From contig NZ_CP063832.1 in the NCBI RefSeq assembly GCF_023277925.1, forward strand, positions 2,558,001-2,622,000: a stretch of DNA of 64,000 nucleotides, in the 5' to 3' direction. Positions 1 to 8,035 of this stretch are shown piece after piece (within the stretch, counting starts at the first letter, position 1; each line of letters starts with the position of its first letter). The notes beneath the pieces are model-generated. The model did not search any database, was not told the origin of the DNA, and worked only from the letters and a program-made list of their open reading frames with translations. Made by a program: the position numbers and the translations under genes. This stretch comes from Pseudomonas entomophila (GTDB lineage: Bacteria; Pseudomonadota; Gammaproteobacteria; Pseudomonadales; Pseudomonadaceae).

Positions 1-144
1 GACCCGCTCTTGATAGAGCGCCACATTGAGCGCGGTACGGTCCTGTTCGGCTTGCTGGCGACGACGGCCACGCAAGATGGGAATCAACAGGAATGCCAGG
101 GCGGCGAGCAGCAACAGGCCCGCGCTGAGCCAGAATTCAGTCAT
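1..144 (-). CDS. ccmI: CcmI N-terminus (cytochrome c maturation), partial
   Basis: The gene starts with ATG at 144 and runs off the left edge, so only about 48 residues are seen. They begin [13 protein letters not shown], form one hydrophobic helix (about residues 4-23) and then a basic, heptad-like stretch ([12 protein letters not shown]). This is the usual start of CcmI/CycH, an inner-membrane protein that presents apocytochrome c to the haem lyase through a C-terminal TPR domain, which lies outside the window. The start overlaps the end of ccmH by 8 bp, as expected for the last ccm gene. Identity rests on position and the N-terminal pattern. Confidence 0.8.
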   Translation of the reverse strand, partial: MTEFWLSAGLLLLAALAFLLIPILRGRRRQQAEQDRTALNVALYQERV

Positions 145-613
145 GGTCGGTTTCTTTTTCCAGCAGTTTGGCGAGACGCTCGCGTTCAGCGGCGGACAGT
201 TCCGAGGGGCCGGCCACGGCCTGGTTGCGACGACGGCGGACGATCACCGCCAGCACCACGAAACCGCCGGCCAGCAGGATGCCCGGGCCGAACCACAGCA
301 GCCAGGTGCGCCCACTGAGCGCCGGCTTGTAGCGCACGAAGTCGCCATAGCGGTCGACCATGAAGTCGACGATCTGTGGGTTGCTCTTGCCCTCACCGAG
401 CATGCGGAAGATCTCGCGGCGCAGGTCGGCGGCGATCGGCGCGTTGGAGTCGGCGATGTCCTGGTTCTGGCACTTGGGGCAGCGCAGCTCCTTGGTCAGT
501 TGCTGGTAGCGCTCACGCTCGGCGTCATCGCGAAACTGATACGTGTCGATGGCCGCCTTGGCCACACCGGCCAGGCTCATGCCCAGCACGGCGGCTGCAA
601 GCCAGCGCTTCAT
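137..613 (-). CDS. ccmH: CcmH, thiol-disulfide protein of cytochrome c maturation
   Basis: A 158-residue protein with a Sec signal peptide (residues 1-20, ending GVAKA), a periplasmic domain with the CPKC redox motif (Cys45, Cys48) inside the family signature LRCPKCQNQ, a transmembrane helix around 104-125 and a basic RRRR anchor. CcmH reduces or holds the CXXCH thiols of apocytochrome c before haem attachment and works with CcmG, CcmF and CcmI. The ATG overlaps the ccmG stop by 4 bp, showing translational coupling. Length and architecture match the short Pseudomonas-type CcmH without a TPR domain, which is supplied by ccmI. Confidence 0.95.
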   Translation of the reverse strand: MKRWLAAAVLGMSLAGVAKAAIDTYQFRDDAERERYQQLTKELRCPKCQNQDIADSNAPIAADLRREIFRMLGEGKSNPQIVDFMVDRYGDFVRYKPALSGRTWLLWFGPGILLAGGFVVLAVIVRRRRNQAVAGPSELSAAERERLAKLLEKETDHD

Positions 614-1146
614 GGCCTGGCCTCGTCGACCAGGCCCTGGTACAGCGGTGCCAGCTGCTCACGCCAGACCGTGGCGTCGACCACGCCCACATGCTTGTAG
701 CGGATGATGCCTTTCGCGTCGACCAGGAAGGTTTCCGGCGCGCCGTACACACCCAGGTCCAGGCCCAGCGAGCCTTGTGGGTCGGCGATGTTCAACTGGT
801 ACGGGTTGTGGAACTCGGCCAGCCACTTCAGCGCGGCGGCGTTGTCGTCCTTGTAGTTGACCCCGTGGATTACCACGCCCTGCTCGGCCAGCTGGTTCAG
901 GTAGGGGTGCTCGACCTTGCAGGACGGGCACCAGGTACCCCACACGTTGACCAGCGCCGGACGCCCGAGCAGGTCGGCCTGGGTCAGGGTGCGGTCATCC
1001 TGCACCGACGCCAGGGAGAATGCCGGGAATGGCTTGCCGATCATTGCCGAAGGCAGTTCGTCGGGCTTGAGGAACAACCCCTTGTAGAGAAAGACCGCCA
1101 CCAGCAGGAACACCGCCAGTGGCACGACCATGATCCAACGCTTCAT
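610..1146 (-). CDS. ccmG: CcmG/DsbE periplasmic thioredoxin
   Basis: A 178-residue membrane-anchored thioredoxin-fold protein. Residues 5-22 form an uncleaved anchor; the active site WCPSC has Cys73 and Cys76; the cis-proline loop GAPE has Pro137, and the GVPET-like family signature appears as GAPETF. It reduces the haem-binding cysteines of apocytochrome c (directly or through CcmH), taking electrons from the CcdA/DsbD-type membrane donor. It overlaps both ccmF and ccmH by 4 bp. The alternative name dsbE is used in some annotations. Confidence 0.96.
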   Translation of the reverse strand: MKRWIMVVPLAVFLLVAVFLYKGLFLKPDELPSAMIGKPFPAFSLASVQDDRTLTQADLLGRPALVNVWGTWCPSCKVEHPYLNQLAEQGVVIHGVNYKDDNAAALKWLAEFHNPYQLNIADPQGSLGLDLGVYGAPETFLVDAKGIIRYKHVGVVDATVWREQLAPLYQGLVDEARP

Positions 1147-3131
1147 GCAGTTGCTCCAGACACGCCCAGGGCCTCACGCACCCGGGTCTTGACCTTGACG
1201 CGGTAGCGCCGGTCGAGGGCCGCCAGCAAGCCGCCCAGGCCGGTCAGAAGACCGCCCAGCCAGATCCAGCGGACATAGGGTTTGATATGCACCCGCACTG
1301 CCCAGGCGCCGTTTTCCAGCGGTTCGCCCAAGGCGACATACAGGTCGCGGGTGAAACCGGCGTCGATGCCGGCCTCGGTCATCATCGACTGCTGCACGGT
1401 GTACAGGCGTTTTTCCGGGTGCAGCACGGACACTTCGCGGCCATTGCGCGAGACGCGGATAGTGCCCTTGTCAGAAATGAAGTTCGGGCCTTCAAAGTGT
1501 TTGGCGCCCTCGAACAGGAAGTGGTAACCGCCCAGCTCGACGGTCTCGCCCGGCGCCATGCGCAGGTCGCGCTCGGCACTGTTATTGCTCGACAACACCA
1601 CGCCCAGGGCACAGACCACCAGCCCCAGGTGCGCCAGGTGCATGCCCCAGTAGCTGCGGTTGAGCCCACCAAGGCCTTTGACCAGGCCCTTGTGACGGGT
1701 CTTGTCGAGAATGTCGCGCACGCCGCTCAGGACTACCCAGGCGGCCAAGGCGAACACGCTCAGGATCGGCCAGTCGAAGTCATCGACGATCAACCCGGCA
1801 ACTGGCGCCAGCACCGCGCTGCCAACCAGCACCGGCGTCATCATGCTCGTCAGCCATTTGCCTGGCGTATCCTTCCAGCGCACCACCACGCCCAGGCCGA
1901 GCACCACCATCAGCAACGCCATCAACGGCAGGAACAGCGCATTGAAGTAGGGCGGGCCGACCGACAGCTTGGCGCCGGTCAAGGCATCGAGCACCAGCGG
2001 GTAGAGGGTGCCGAGCAGGATCGTCGACGCCGCCACCACCAGCACCAGGTTGTTGGCCAGCAGCAGGGTTTCACGGGACCACAGGGCGAAGCCGACCTGG
2101 CTCTTGACCACCGGTGCGCGCAGGGCGAACAGCGTCAGCGAGCCACCCACCACGAACAGCAGGAAGAACAGGATGAAGATGCCCCGCGACGGGTCGGCGG
2201 CAAAGGCGTGCACCGAGGTCAGCACCCCCGAGCGAACCAGGAAGGTGCCCAGCAGGCTCAGGGAGAACGCAGCGATGGCCAGCAGCACGGTCCAACTCTT
2301 GAACACCCCGCGCTTCTCGGTGACCGCCAGCGAGTGGATCAGCGCCGTGCCCACCAGCCACGGCATGAACGAAGCGTTCTCCACCGGGTCCCAGAACCAC
2401 CAGCCGCCCCAGCCCAGTTCGTAATAGGCCCACCACGAGCCGAGGGTGATACCTACGCCAAGAAATGCCCAGGCAACGATGGTCCAGGGCCGTGACCAGC
2501 GCGCCCAGGCCGCGTCCAGGCGCCCGCCGAGCAACGCGGCGATGGCGAAGGCGAAGGCCACCGAGAAGCCCACGTAGCCCATGTACAGCATGGGCGGGTG
2601 AACGATCAGGCCGAAGTCCTGCAGCAGCGGGTTGAGGTCGCGACCATCGCCCGGCACCTGCGGCAGCAGGCGCTGGAACGGGTTGGAGGTGATGATCAGG
2701 AACGCCAGGAAGCCCACGCTGATCATGCCCATCACCGCCAGCACACGGGCCAGCATCACCTGTGGCAGTTGACGCGAGAACACCGAGACGGCGAAGGTCC
2801 AACCACCGAGGATCAACGCCCAGAGCAGCAGCGAGCCTTCGTGGGCGCCCCAAACGGCGCTGAACTTGTAGTACCAGGGCAAGGCGCTGTTGGAGTTGCT
2901 GGCGACATAGGCGACCGAGAAGTTGTCGGTCATGAAGGCGTGGGTGAGGCAGGCGAAGGCAAAGGCGAGGAAGGCGAACTGCCCCCAGGCGGCCGGGCGT
3001 GCCAGGCCCATCCACAGCGAATCGCCACGCCAGGCCCCGAGCAATGGCACCGTGGCCTGCACGGCGGCGAAGCAGATGGCCAGGATCATCGACAACTGGC
3101 CCAGTTCGGGAATCACCAGGGCCGCGTTCAT
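1143..3131 (-). CDS. ccmF: CcmF, cytochrome c haem lyase subunit
   Basis: A 662-residue polytopic membrane protein with many hydrophobic helices. The tryptophan-rich haem-handling motif ([15 protein letters not shown]) lies about residues 243-257, and conserved periplasmic His residues are present (for example in VWGAHEGS). CcmF forms the haem lyase with CcmH and CcmI and attaches haem delivered by holo-CcmE to the CXXCH of c-type cytochromes. Full length for the family. Both ends overlap neighbouring ccm genes by 4 bp. Confidence 0.97.
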   Translation of the reverse strand: MNAALVIPELGQLSMILAICFAAVQATVPLLGAWRGDSLWMGLARPAAWGQFAFLAFAFACLTHAFMTDNFSVAYVASNSNSALPWYYKFSAVWGAHEGSLLLWALILGGWTFAVSVFSRQLPQVMLARVLAVMGMISVGFLAFLIITSNPFQRLLPQVPGDGRDLNPLLQDFGLIVHPPMLYMGYVGFSVAFAFAIAALLGGRLDAAWARWSRPWTIVAWAFLGVGITLGSWWAYYELGWGGWWFWDPVENASFMPWLVGTALIHSLAVTEKRGVFKSWTVLLAIAAFSLSLLGTFLVRSGVLTSVHAFAADPSRGIFILFFLLFVVGGSLTLFALRAPVVKSQVGFALWSRETLLLANNLVLVVAASTILLGTLYPLVLDALTGAKLSVGPPYFNALFLPLMALLMVVLGLGVVVRWKDTPGKWLTSMMTPVLVGSAVLAPVAGLIVDDFDWPILSVFALAAWVVLSGVRDILDKTRHKGLVKGLGGLNRSYWGMHLAHLGLVVCALGVVLSSNNSAERDLRMAPGETVELGGYHFLFEGAKHFEGPNFISDKGTIRVSRNGREVSVLHPEKRLYTVQQSMMTEAGIDAGFTRDLYVALGEPLENGAWAVRVHIKPYVRWIWLGGLLTGLGGLLAALDRRYRVKVKTRVREALGVSGATA

Positions 3132-3583
3132 GGCTTGGCCCCCGCGTCGCTGGCCGCCTGGCCGCTCTCCTTGAGCGCCTTGGTGACTTCAGGCGGCATG
3201 TACTTCTCATCGTGCTTGGCGAGGACTTCATCAGCTACCACCACGCCGTCGGCATTGAGCTTGCCAAGGGCGACGATGCCCTGCCCTTCGCGGAACAGGT
3301 CGGGGAGAATGCCACGGTAGGTGATCGGCACCGACTTGGTGTAGTCGGTGACCACGAAGCGTACGTCCAGCGAGTCGGCCGAGCGCTGCACCGAGCCTTT
3401 CTCGACCATGCCGCCGGCGCGAATGCGGGTATCCAGCGGCGCTTCGCCATTGGCGATCTGCGTCGGGGTGTAGAACAGGTTGATGTTCTGTTGCAGGGCG
3501 CTCAGGGCAAAGCCCACGGCCACGCCGACACCGACCAGCAGGCCGAGGATGAGGAACAGGCGTTTCTTGCGCTGCGGATTCAC
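3128..3583 (-). CDS. ccmE: CcmE, periplasmic haem chaperone
   Basis: A 151-residue protein with an N-terminal signal anchor (about residues 8-29) and an OB-fold periplasmic domain. The haem-binding signature HDEKYMPPE places the covalent haem-binding His at 124 and the axial Tyr at 128. The start is a GTG whose GTGA overlaps the ccmD stop; an extended reading frame upstream is out of frame with ccmD and lacks family similarity, so GTG at 3583 is preferred. CcmE receives haem from CcmC and hands it to CcmF. Confidence 0.95.
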   Translation of the reverse strand: MNPQRKKRLFLILGLLVGVGVAVGFALSALQQNINLFYTPTQIANGEAPLDTRIRAGGMVEKGSVQRSADSLDVRFVVTDYTKSVPITYRGILPDLFREGQGIVALGKLNADGVVVADEVLAKHDEKYMPPEVTKALKESGQAASDAGAKP

Positions 3584-3756
3584 GGTTTGCTCTCCCGGCG
3601 CAGACGGCGCGCCTCTTCTTGCAGGTAGCGACGGCGAGCCAGCAGTGGCGCGGCGACATTGAGCGCCAGCACCGCCAGGCAAATGCCGTAGGCCGACCAC
3701 ACGTACAGGCCATGGTGGCCCATGGCGAGGAAATCACTGAAGGATGCGAAGCTCAT
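3580..3756 (-). CDS. ccmD: CcmD, small membrane subunit of the haem exporter
   Basis: A 58-residue protein, starting MSFASFSDF at ATG 3756 and ending RRESKP. It has the typical CcmD form: a short N-terminal part with the [11 protein letters not shown] motif, one transmembrane helix (about 17-40) and a basic cytoplasmic tail ([14 protein letters not shown]). It overlaps ccmC by 4 bp upstream and ccmE by 4 bp downstream. CcmD is needed for release of haem-loaded CcmE from the CcmABC complex. Its frame lies between two larger genes and is easily missed. Confidence 0.93.
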   Translation of the reverse strand: MSFASFSDFLAMGHHGLYVWSAYGICLAVLALNVAAPLLARRRYLQEEARRLRRESKP

Positions 3757-4520
3757 CGTGCCGCCTCCCGGCCCAGGCTATTCAACACTTCATCGCGCAC
3801 CCAGCTGGCCCGGGCTTCACGCTTGAGCACTTCGAGGCGCATGCGCAGCAGCAGCACGGCACCAAAGAAGCAATAGAAACCCAGCGCCGTGAGCAGCAGC
3901 GGCAGCCACATCTCCGCCGGCATGGCGGGTTTTTCAGTGAGGGTGAAGGTGGCGCCCTGGTGCAGGGTGTTCCACCACTCCACCGAGTACTTGATGATCG
4001 GGATGTTCACCACCCCGACGATGGCCAGCACCGCGCAGGCCTTGGCCGAGCTGTCGCGGTTACTGATGGCCTGGCCCAGGGCGATGATGCCGAAGTACAG
4101 GAACAGCAGGATGAGCATCGAGGTCAGGCGCGCATCCCAGACCCACCAGCTGCCCCAGGTGGGTTTGCCCCAGATCGCGCCAGTGACCAGCGCCACCGCG
4201 GTCATCCACGCACCAATCGGTGCCGCGCACTGCAAGGCGACATCGGCCAGCTTCATCTTCCATACCAGGCCCACCACCCCGGCCACCGCCAGCAGCACAT
4301 AACAGGACTGCGCCAGCATCGCCGCCGGGACGTGAATATAGATGATGCGGAAGCTGTCGCCCTGCTGGTAGTCCTGGGGGGCGAAGGCCAGGCCCCAGGT
4401 GACGCCGACCAGCAGCAACAGGATGGCGGCGACGGTCAGCCACGGCAGCATGCGGCCGCTGATGGCATAGAACCATTTGGGAGAGCCCAGTTTGTGGAAC
4501 CACGTCCAACTCATTTTCAT
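3753..4520 (-). CDS. ccmC: CcmC, haem-delivery subunit for CcmE
   Basis: A 255-residue protein with six hydrophobic helices and the tryptophan-rich periplasmic motif [13 protein letters not shown], the hallmark of the CcmC/CcmF haem-handling family. CcmC binds haem on the outer face of the cytoplasmic membrane and loads it onto CcmE. The ATG at 4520 gives [11 protein letters not shown]. There is a 46-bp gap from ccmB, the only notable gap in the operon. Family length is normal. Confidence 0.96.
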   Translation of the reverse strand: MKMSWTWFHKLGSPKWFYAISGRMLPWLTVAAILLLLVGVTWGLAFAPQDYQQGDSFRIIYIHVPAAMLAQSCYVLLAVAGVVGLVWKMKLADVALQCAAPIGAWMTAVALVTGAIWGKPTWGSWWVWDARLTSMLILLFLYFGIIALGQAISNRDSSAKACAVLAIVGVVNIPIIKYSVEWWNTLHQGATFTLTEKPAMPAEMWLPLLLTALGFYCFFGAVLLLRMRLEVLKREARASWVRDEVLNSLGREAAR

Positions 4521-4566
4521 CAGGGTACATCCAGGGTGTTGCCCAGGCTGCGGTGCCCGGGACTCG

Positions 4567-5235
4567 TTATTCGCCGACGCTGATCTTCAGGCCGGCCGCG
4601 ATCGCAAAGGGTGCCAATGTCACAGCCAAGGCAGTCAGGCTGGCGAGCCAGAGCAGATGGCCGGTCGCCGGCATATTCTGCAATGCGGCCTGCAACGCGC
4701 CACTGCCCAGGATCAATACAGGGATATACAACGGCAGAATCAGCAGCGCCAGCAGCAAACCGCCGCGCTTGAGACCGACTGTCAGCGCGGCTCCCACGGC
4801 GCCCAGCAAGCTCAGCACCGGCGTGCCCAGTAGCAGCGAGGCCAACAGTACCGGCAGACAACTGGCAGGCAGGCCGAGCATCAGCGCCAGCAATGGCGCC
4901 AACAATACCAGTGCCAGACCGGAAAAGACCCAGTGTGCCAGTACCTTGGCCAGCACCAGCATGGCCAGTGGATGCGGTGACAGCACCCACTGCTCCAGCG
5001 AGCCATCCTCGAAATCACTGCGGAACAGCCCGTCCAGCGACAGCAGCACGGCCAGCAATGCCGCGACCCAGACCAATCCCGGAGACAAGGTTTGCAACAA
5101 TTGTGTTTCAGGGCCGACCGCCAGCGGAAACAGGGCGACGACGATAGCGAAGAACACCAGTGGGTTGGCCAGCTCCGCCGGGCGGCGGAACAACAGGCGC
5201 GCCTCACGGCGCAATAGAAGAAGGAATACGCTCAT
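4567..5235 (-). CDS. ccmB: CcmB, permease of the haem ABC exporter
   Basis: A 222-residue polytopic membrane protein, starting [19 protein letters not shown] at ATG 5235; an upstream extension of the frame lies inside ccmA and is rejected because the ATG overlaps the ccmA stop by 4 bp. The N-terminal FRRPAEL segment and the FEDGSLEQ loop (about residues 76-83) are characteristic of CcmB. It pairs with the ATPase CcmA; ATP hydrolysis drives release of holo-CcmE from CcmC rather than haem transport itself. Confidence 0.95.
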   Translation of the reverse strand: MSVFLLLLRREARLLFRRPAELANPLVFFAIVVALFPLAVGPETQLLQTLSPGLVWVAALLAVLLSLDGLFRSDFEDGSLEQWVLSPHPLAMLVLAKVLAHWVFSGLALVLLAPLLALMLGLPASCLPVLLASLLLGTPVLSLLGAVGAALTVGLKRGGLLLALLILPLYIPVLILGSGALQAALQNMPATGHLLWLASLTALAVTLAPFAIAAGLKISVGE

Positions 5236-5864
5236 GCCGCCCACTGCCCCAGGTTCAGCTCGCGGTAGCCGGACGGCTTGCGCTCGAGGGTGTGGTGAGT
5301 GGTCAGCACCACGGTGCCACCCTGCTCGCAATGCGCCGCCAGATGCGCCTCGAGCTGGGCCACGCCCTGTTTGTCGAGTGCGGTGAACGGCTCATCGAGA
5401 ATCCACAGCGGTGGGCCCTCCAGGTACAGGCGGGCCAGGGCGACACGCCGTTGCTGCCCGGCAGAGAGGGTGTGACAAGGCACATCTTCGAAACCACGCA
5501 GGCCGACAGCCTCGAGGGCACGCCAGATGGCCTCGGGGCTGGCCGGCTGGTGCAGGGCACAAAGCCAGGCGAGATTTTCTTCGGCGGTGAGCAAATCCTT
5601 GATGCCCGCAGCGTGACCGATCCACAGCAGGATGCTGGCCAATGCATGGCGCTGTTCGAGCAACGGCTTGCCATTGAACAGGATGCGCCCGGCTGTCGGC
5701 TGCATCAGCCCGGCCAGCAAGCGCAGCAGGCTGGTCTTGCCACTGCCGTTGGGGCCGGCGATCTGCAACATGTCGCCGGGGCGCAGCTCGAAGTCCAGGT
5801 ATTCGAACAGCAGTCGCCAGTCGCGCTCGCAGGCCAGGCCCACGGCTTGGAGGTGAAGGGTCAC
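5232..5864 (-). CDS. ccmA: CcmA, ATPase of the haem ABC exporter
   Basis: A 210-residue ABC ATPase and first gene of the ccm operon. Walker [10 protein letters not shown] lies at about residues 37-45, the ABC signature LSAGQQRR near 133-140 and Walker [13 protein letters not shown] near 150-161, followed by the H-loop TTHH. It works with CcmB on the CcmC-CcmE complex. Its promoter should lie in the 200-bp spacer shared with the divergent plus-strand gene, where a long palindrome sits about 20 bp upstream of the start; no clear promoter boxes were recognised. Confidence 0.96.
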   Translation of the reverse strand: MTLHLQAVGLACERDWRLLFEYLDFELRPGDMLQIAGPNGSGKTSLLRLLAGLMQPTAGRILFNGKPLLEQRHALASILLWIGHAAGIKDLLTAEENLAWLCALHQPASPEAIWRALEAVGLRGFEDVPCHTLSAGQQRRVALARLYLEGPPLWILDEPFTALDKQGVAQLEAHLAAHCEQGGTVVLTTHHTLERKPSGYRELNLGQWAA

Positions 5865-5884
5865 GGTTTCGCCTTATGCGGTTG

Positions 5885-5950
5885 GGTTCATGGTCGGTGC
5901 CGCCTGCTTCGCGGGTAAACCCGCGAAGCAGGCGGCACCGACCATGAACC
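5885..5950. repeat. 66-bp perfect palindrome, REP-like
   Basis: Two 32-bp arms match exactly around a 2-nt centre at 5917/5918. The core (GCTTCGCGGGT and its complement) is the pattern of P. putida REP elements, but the arms extend unusually far, out to GGTTCATGGT/ACCATGAACC. It lies in the divergent spacer between ccmA and the plus-strand fliK-like gene, so it may act on the mRNA of either gene or be a REP remnant enlarged into a long cruciform-capable element. Confidence 0.85.
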
Positions 5951-6065
5951 TTGTGTCTCAAGTGCCCCTGCTTGCTGCCGTTATACTGGCAGTGGCAGGC
6001 GGCAGGCATTATTACACGCACTGCTGCGCTGCCAAGAGGGCTGGTCCGACAGGTTGTATACAATC

Positions 6066-7628
6066 ATGACTGAAATCAATAGTCTCGGCGCACAAACTGC
6101 GCTAGCCCCCCAGGCGACCAAGGCCGCCATGACCGGCGAACTGCTGCGCCTGCTGCAACCACAGCCCGGCTTGTTGGGCCCAGGCGAGACAGCGCGCGCC
6201 GAGGTCATGTCGATGCGCCAGGTCGGCCCGGACTTCCAGATGCTGCTGCGCCTCACCCAGGCCAACGGCAACCAGATGCAATTGCAGGCCAGCGCCAACC
6301 AACCACTGCCTCCAGGCAGCCAGATCACGGTCAGCCAGACCGAAAGCAGTCGCCTGGCGGTAATGGTGCAACAGGTCAACGCCAACAACATTGCCACCCT
6401 CACCCGCCTGGATACCAACCAGATCCCGGTCGGCACGCTGCTGCAAGGCAAGGTCCTGACCAGCCAGGCACTGCCGCAGAGTGCGGGCGAGATCGCCAGC
6501 TTCCGCTCGCTGGTGAACCTGCTCAACAGCAGCCAGGCAGGCGCCACCCTGACCATCGAAAGCCCACGCCAGCTACCTGTCGGCAGCCTGCTGAGCGCGG
6601 TGGTGCAGGGTGACCAGTCGCTGCGTTTCATGCCCCTCAGCGGTCGTCAAGACCAGTTGGCCGTGGCGCAGCAACTGCTGACCCAACAGGGCCGCCAGGC
6701 CTCCCTGCCAAGCCTGCTCAATGCCCTGCAGCAGATCGCCACTTCAGGGGATTCCGGAGCGCAGTTGCGCGCGACTGCCGAGCGCCTGCTGGCCAGCTTG
6801 CCCGATGCCCGTCAGCTGAGTGATGCGAAAAACCTTTCCCAGGCCCTGAACAACAGTGGCGCCTTCCTCGAGGCCAAGCTGCTTGGCGGCCAGGCAAGCG
6901 CTGTGACACCGGACCTGAAGACGCAATTGGTGAGGTTGGTCGCGCAGTTGAGCAACCCGAGCGCAAGCCAATCACTCCCCCCCGCACTGACCAGCACCCT
7001 GGCCCAGGCGTTGCCTGGCTTCGCCCGAAGCGCCCTGGGCATGCTTGGCCAGGTCACTCCACGCCAGCTACCAGGCGCATTTCCCCTGCCCTCGCGCCTG
7101 TTGCAGAGCCTGGAAAACGAAGGCGACCTGCAGCAGTTGCTGCGCCTGGCCGCCGCCGCCGTCTCACGCCTGCAAAGCCATGCGTTGTCCAGCCTGCAGC
7201 AATCCGGCCCGCTGGAGAACGGCAACCAGCAGACCACCTGGCAAACCGAAATCCCCATCCGCCACGGCCAGGAGTTCGTGCCCTTGCAAGTAAAGCTGCA
7301 GCGCGAGGAAACACCAGAGCAGCACGCTGATCGCGAACATGAAGCCCGTGATCCACTGGAAGCCATGTGGCGAATCGAACTGGCTTTCGACCTGCCACCG
7401 CTCGGCCCTCTGCAGGTCCAGGCGCAACTGCTCCAAGGACGGTTGTCAGGACAACTATGGGCGGAACAGGAGCAGACTGCGCGCCTGATCGACAGCCAGC
7501 TCGGTTCGCTGCGTGAACGCTTGCTGGCACGCGGCCTGGATGTCGGCGACCTGGAATGCCATCCGGGCACGCCACCACAAGGCCCGCGCACACGCCTGGA
7601 ACAACGCTGGGTGGACGAAACCGCATGA
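6066..7628 (+). CDS. FliK-like hook-length control protein (second copy)
   Basis: A 520-residue protein, rich in Gln, Ser and Leu, with a long low-complexity N-terminal region and a C-terminal Flg_hook domain (about 437-510; WRIELAFDLPPLGPL...LSGQLWAEQ...LRERLLARGLDV). That domain in FliK contacts FlhB and flips the export specificity from hook to filament substrates. The window also holds the canonical fliK at 31079-32437. ATG 6066 is chosen over an upstream TTG at 6054. It overlaps the next gene (an FlhB C-terminal homologue) by 4 bp, which supports a joint role. Its exact role is inferred. Confidence 0.8.
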   Translation: MTEINSLGAQTALAPQATKAAMTGELLRLLQPQPGLLGPGETARAEVMSMRQVGPDFQMLLRLTQANGNQMQLQASANQPLPPGSQITVSQTESSRLAVMVQQVNANNIATLTRLDTNQIPVGTLLQGKVLTSQALPQSAGEIASFRSLVNLLNSSQAGATLTIESPRQLPVGSLLSAVVQGDQSLRFMPLSGRQDQLAVAQQLLTQQGRQASLPSLLNALQQIATSGDSGAQLRATAERLLASLPDARQLSDAKNLSQALNNSGAFLEAKLLGGQASAVTPDLKTQLVRLVAQLSNPSASQSLPPALTSTLAQALPGFARSALGMLGQVTPRQLPGAFPLPSRLLQSLENEGDLQQLLRLAAAAVSRLQSHALSSLQQSGPLENGNQQTTWQTEIPIRHGQEFVPLQVKLQREETPEQHADREHEARDPLEAMWRIELAFDLPPLGPLQVQAQLLQGRLSGQLWAEQEQTARLIDSQLGSLRERLLARGLDVGDLECHPGTPPQGPRTRLEQRWVDETA

Positions 7629-7966
7629 ACTACAAGCAACCCCGCCAGGCCATCGCCCTGAGCTATGACGGCCAGCAAGCCCCCACCCTGAGTGCCAAGG
7701 GCGACGATGAGCTGGCCGAAGCCATCCTCGCCATCGCCCGCGAGCATGAAGTGCCGATCTACGAGAACGCCGAGCTCGTGCGCCTGCTGGCGCGGCTGGA
7801 ATTGGGCGAGCAGATACCCGAGGCGCTGTACCTGACCATCGCCGAAATCATTGCCTTTGCCTGGCAGCTGCGTGGCAAGGTACCCGTTGGGTTCAGCGAC
7901 GAGCTCAACGCCGAGCGGGACATCACCCCAGTCACGGCACTACTGCCACCAGGCGACAGCCAGTAG
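7625..7966 (+). CDS. FlhB C-terminal-domain protein (stand-alone)
   Basis: A 113-residue soluble protein that aligns with the cytoplasmic domain of the full FlhB encoded at 25481-26623: RQAIALSYDG matches YAVALQYDP, and IPEALYLTIAEIIAFAWQL matches IPAGLYLAVAQVLAYVFQI. It lacks the transmembrane part and the autocleavage motif NPTH (the segment before RQAIAL reads NYKQP). It resembles the short FhlB-type proteins known in some bacteria, which can replace the cleaved FlhB-CC fragment. Its start overlaps the stop of the preceding FliK-like gene by 4 bp. Interaction with the export apparatus is inferred from family and context. Confidence 0.8.
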   Translation: MNYKQPRQAIALSYDGQQAPTLSAKGDDELAEAILAIAREHEVPIYENAELVRLLARLELGEQIPEALYLTIAEIIAFAWQLRGKVPVGFSDELNAERDITPVTALLPPGDSQ

Positions 7967-8035
7967 CTATCTACCACCCCGCCCTCGCTCAGCCATTCAA
8001 CCTTGTCATCCCCGTAAATGAACAAGGTGAACAAC

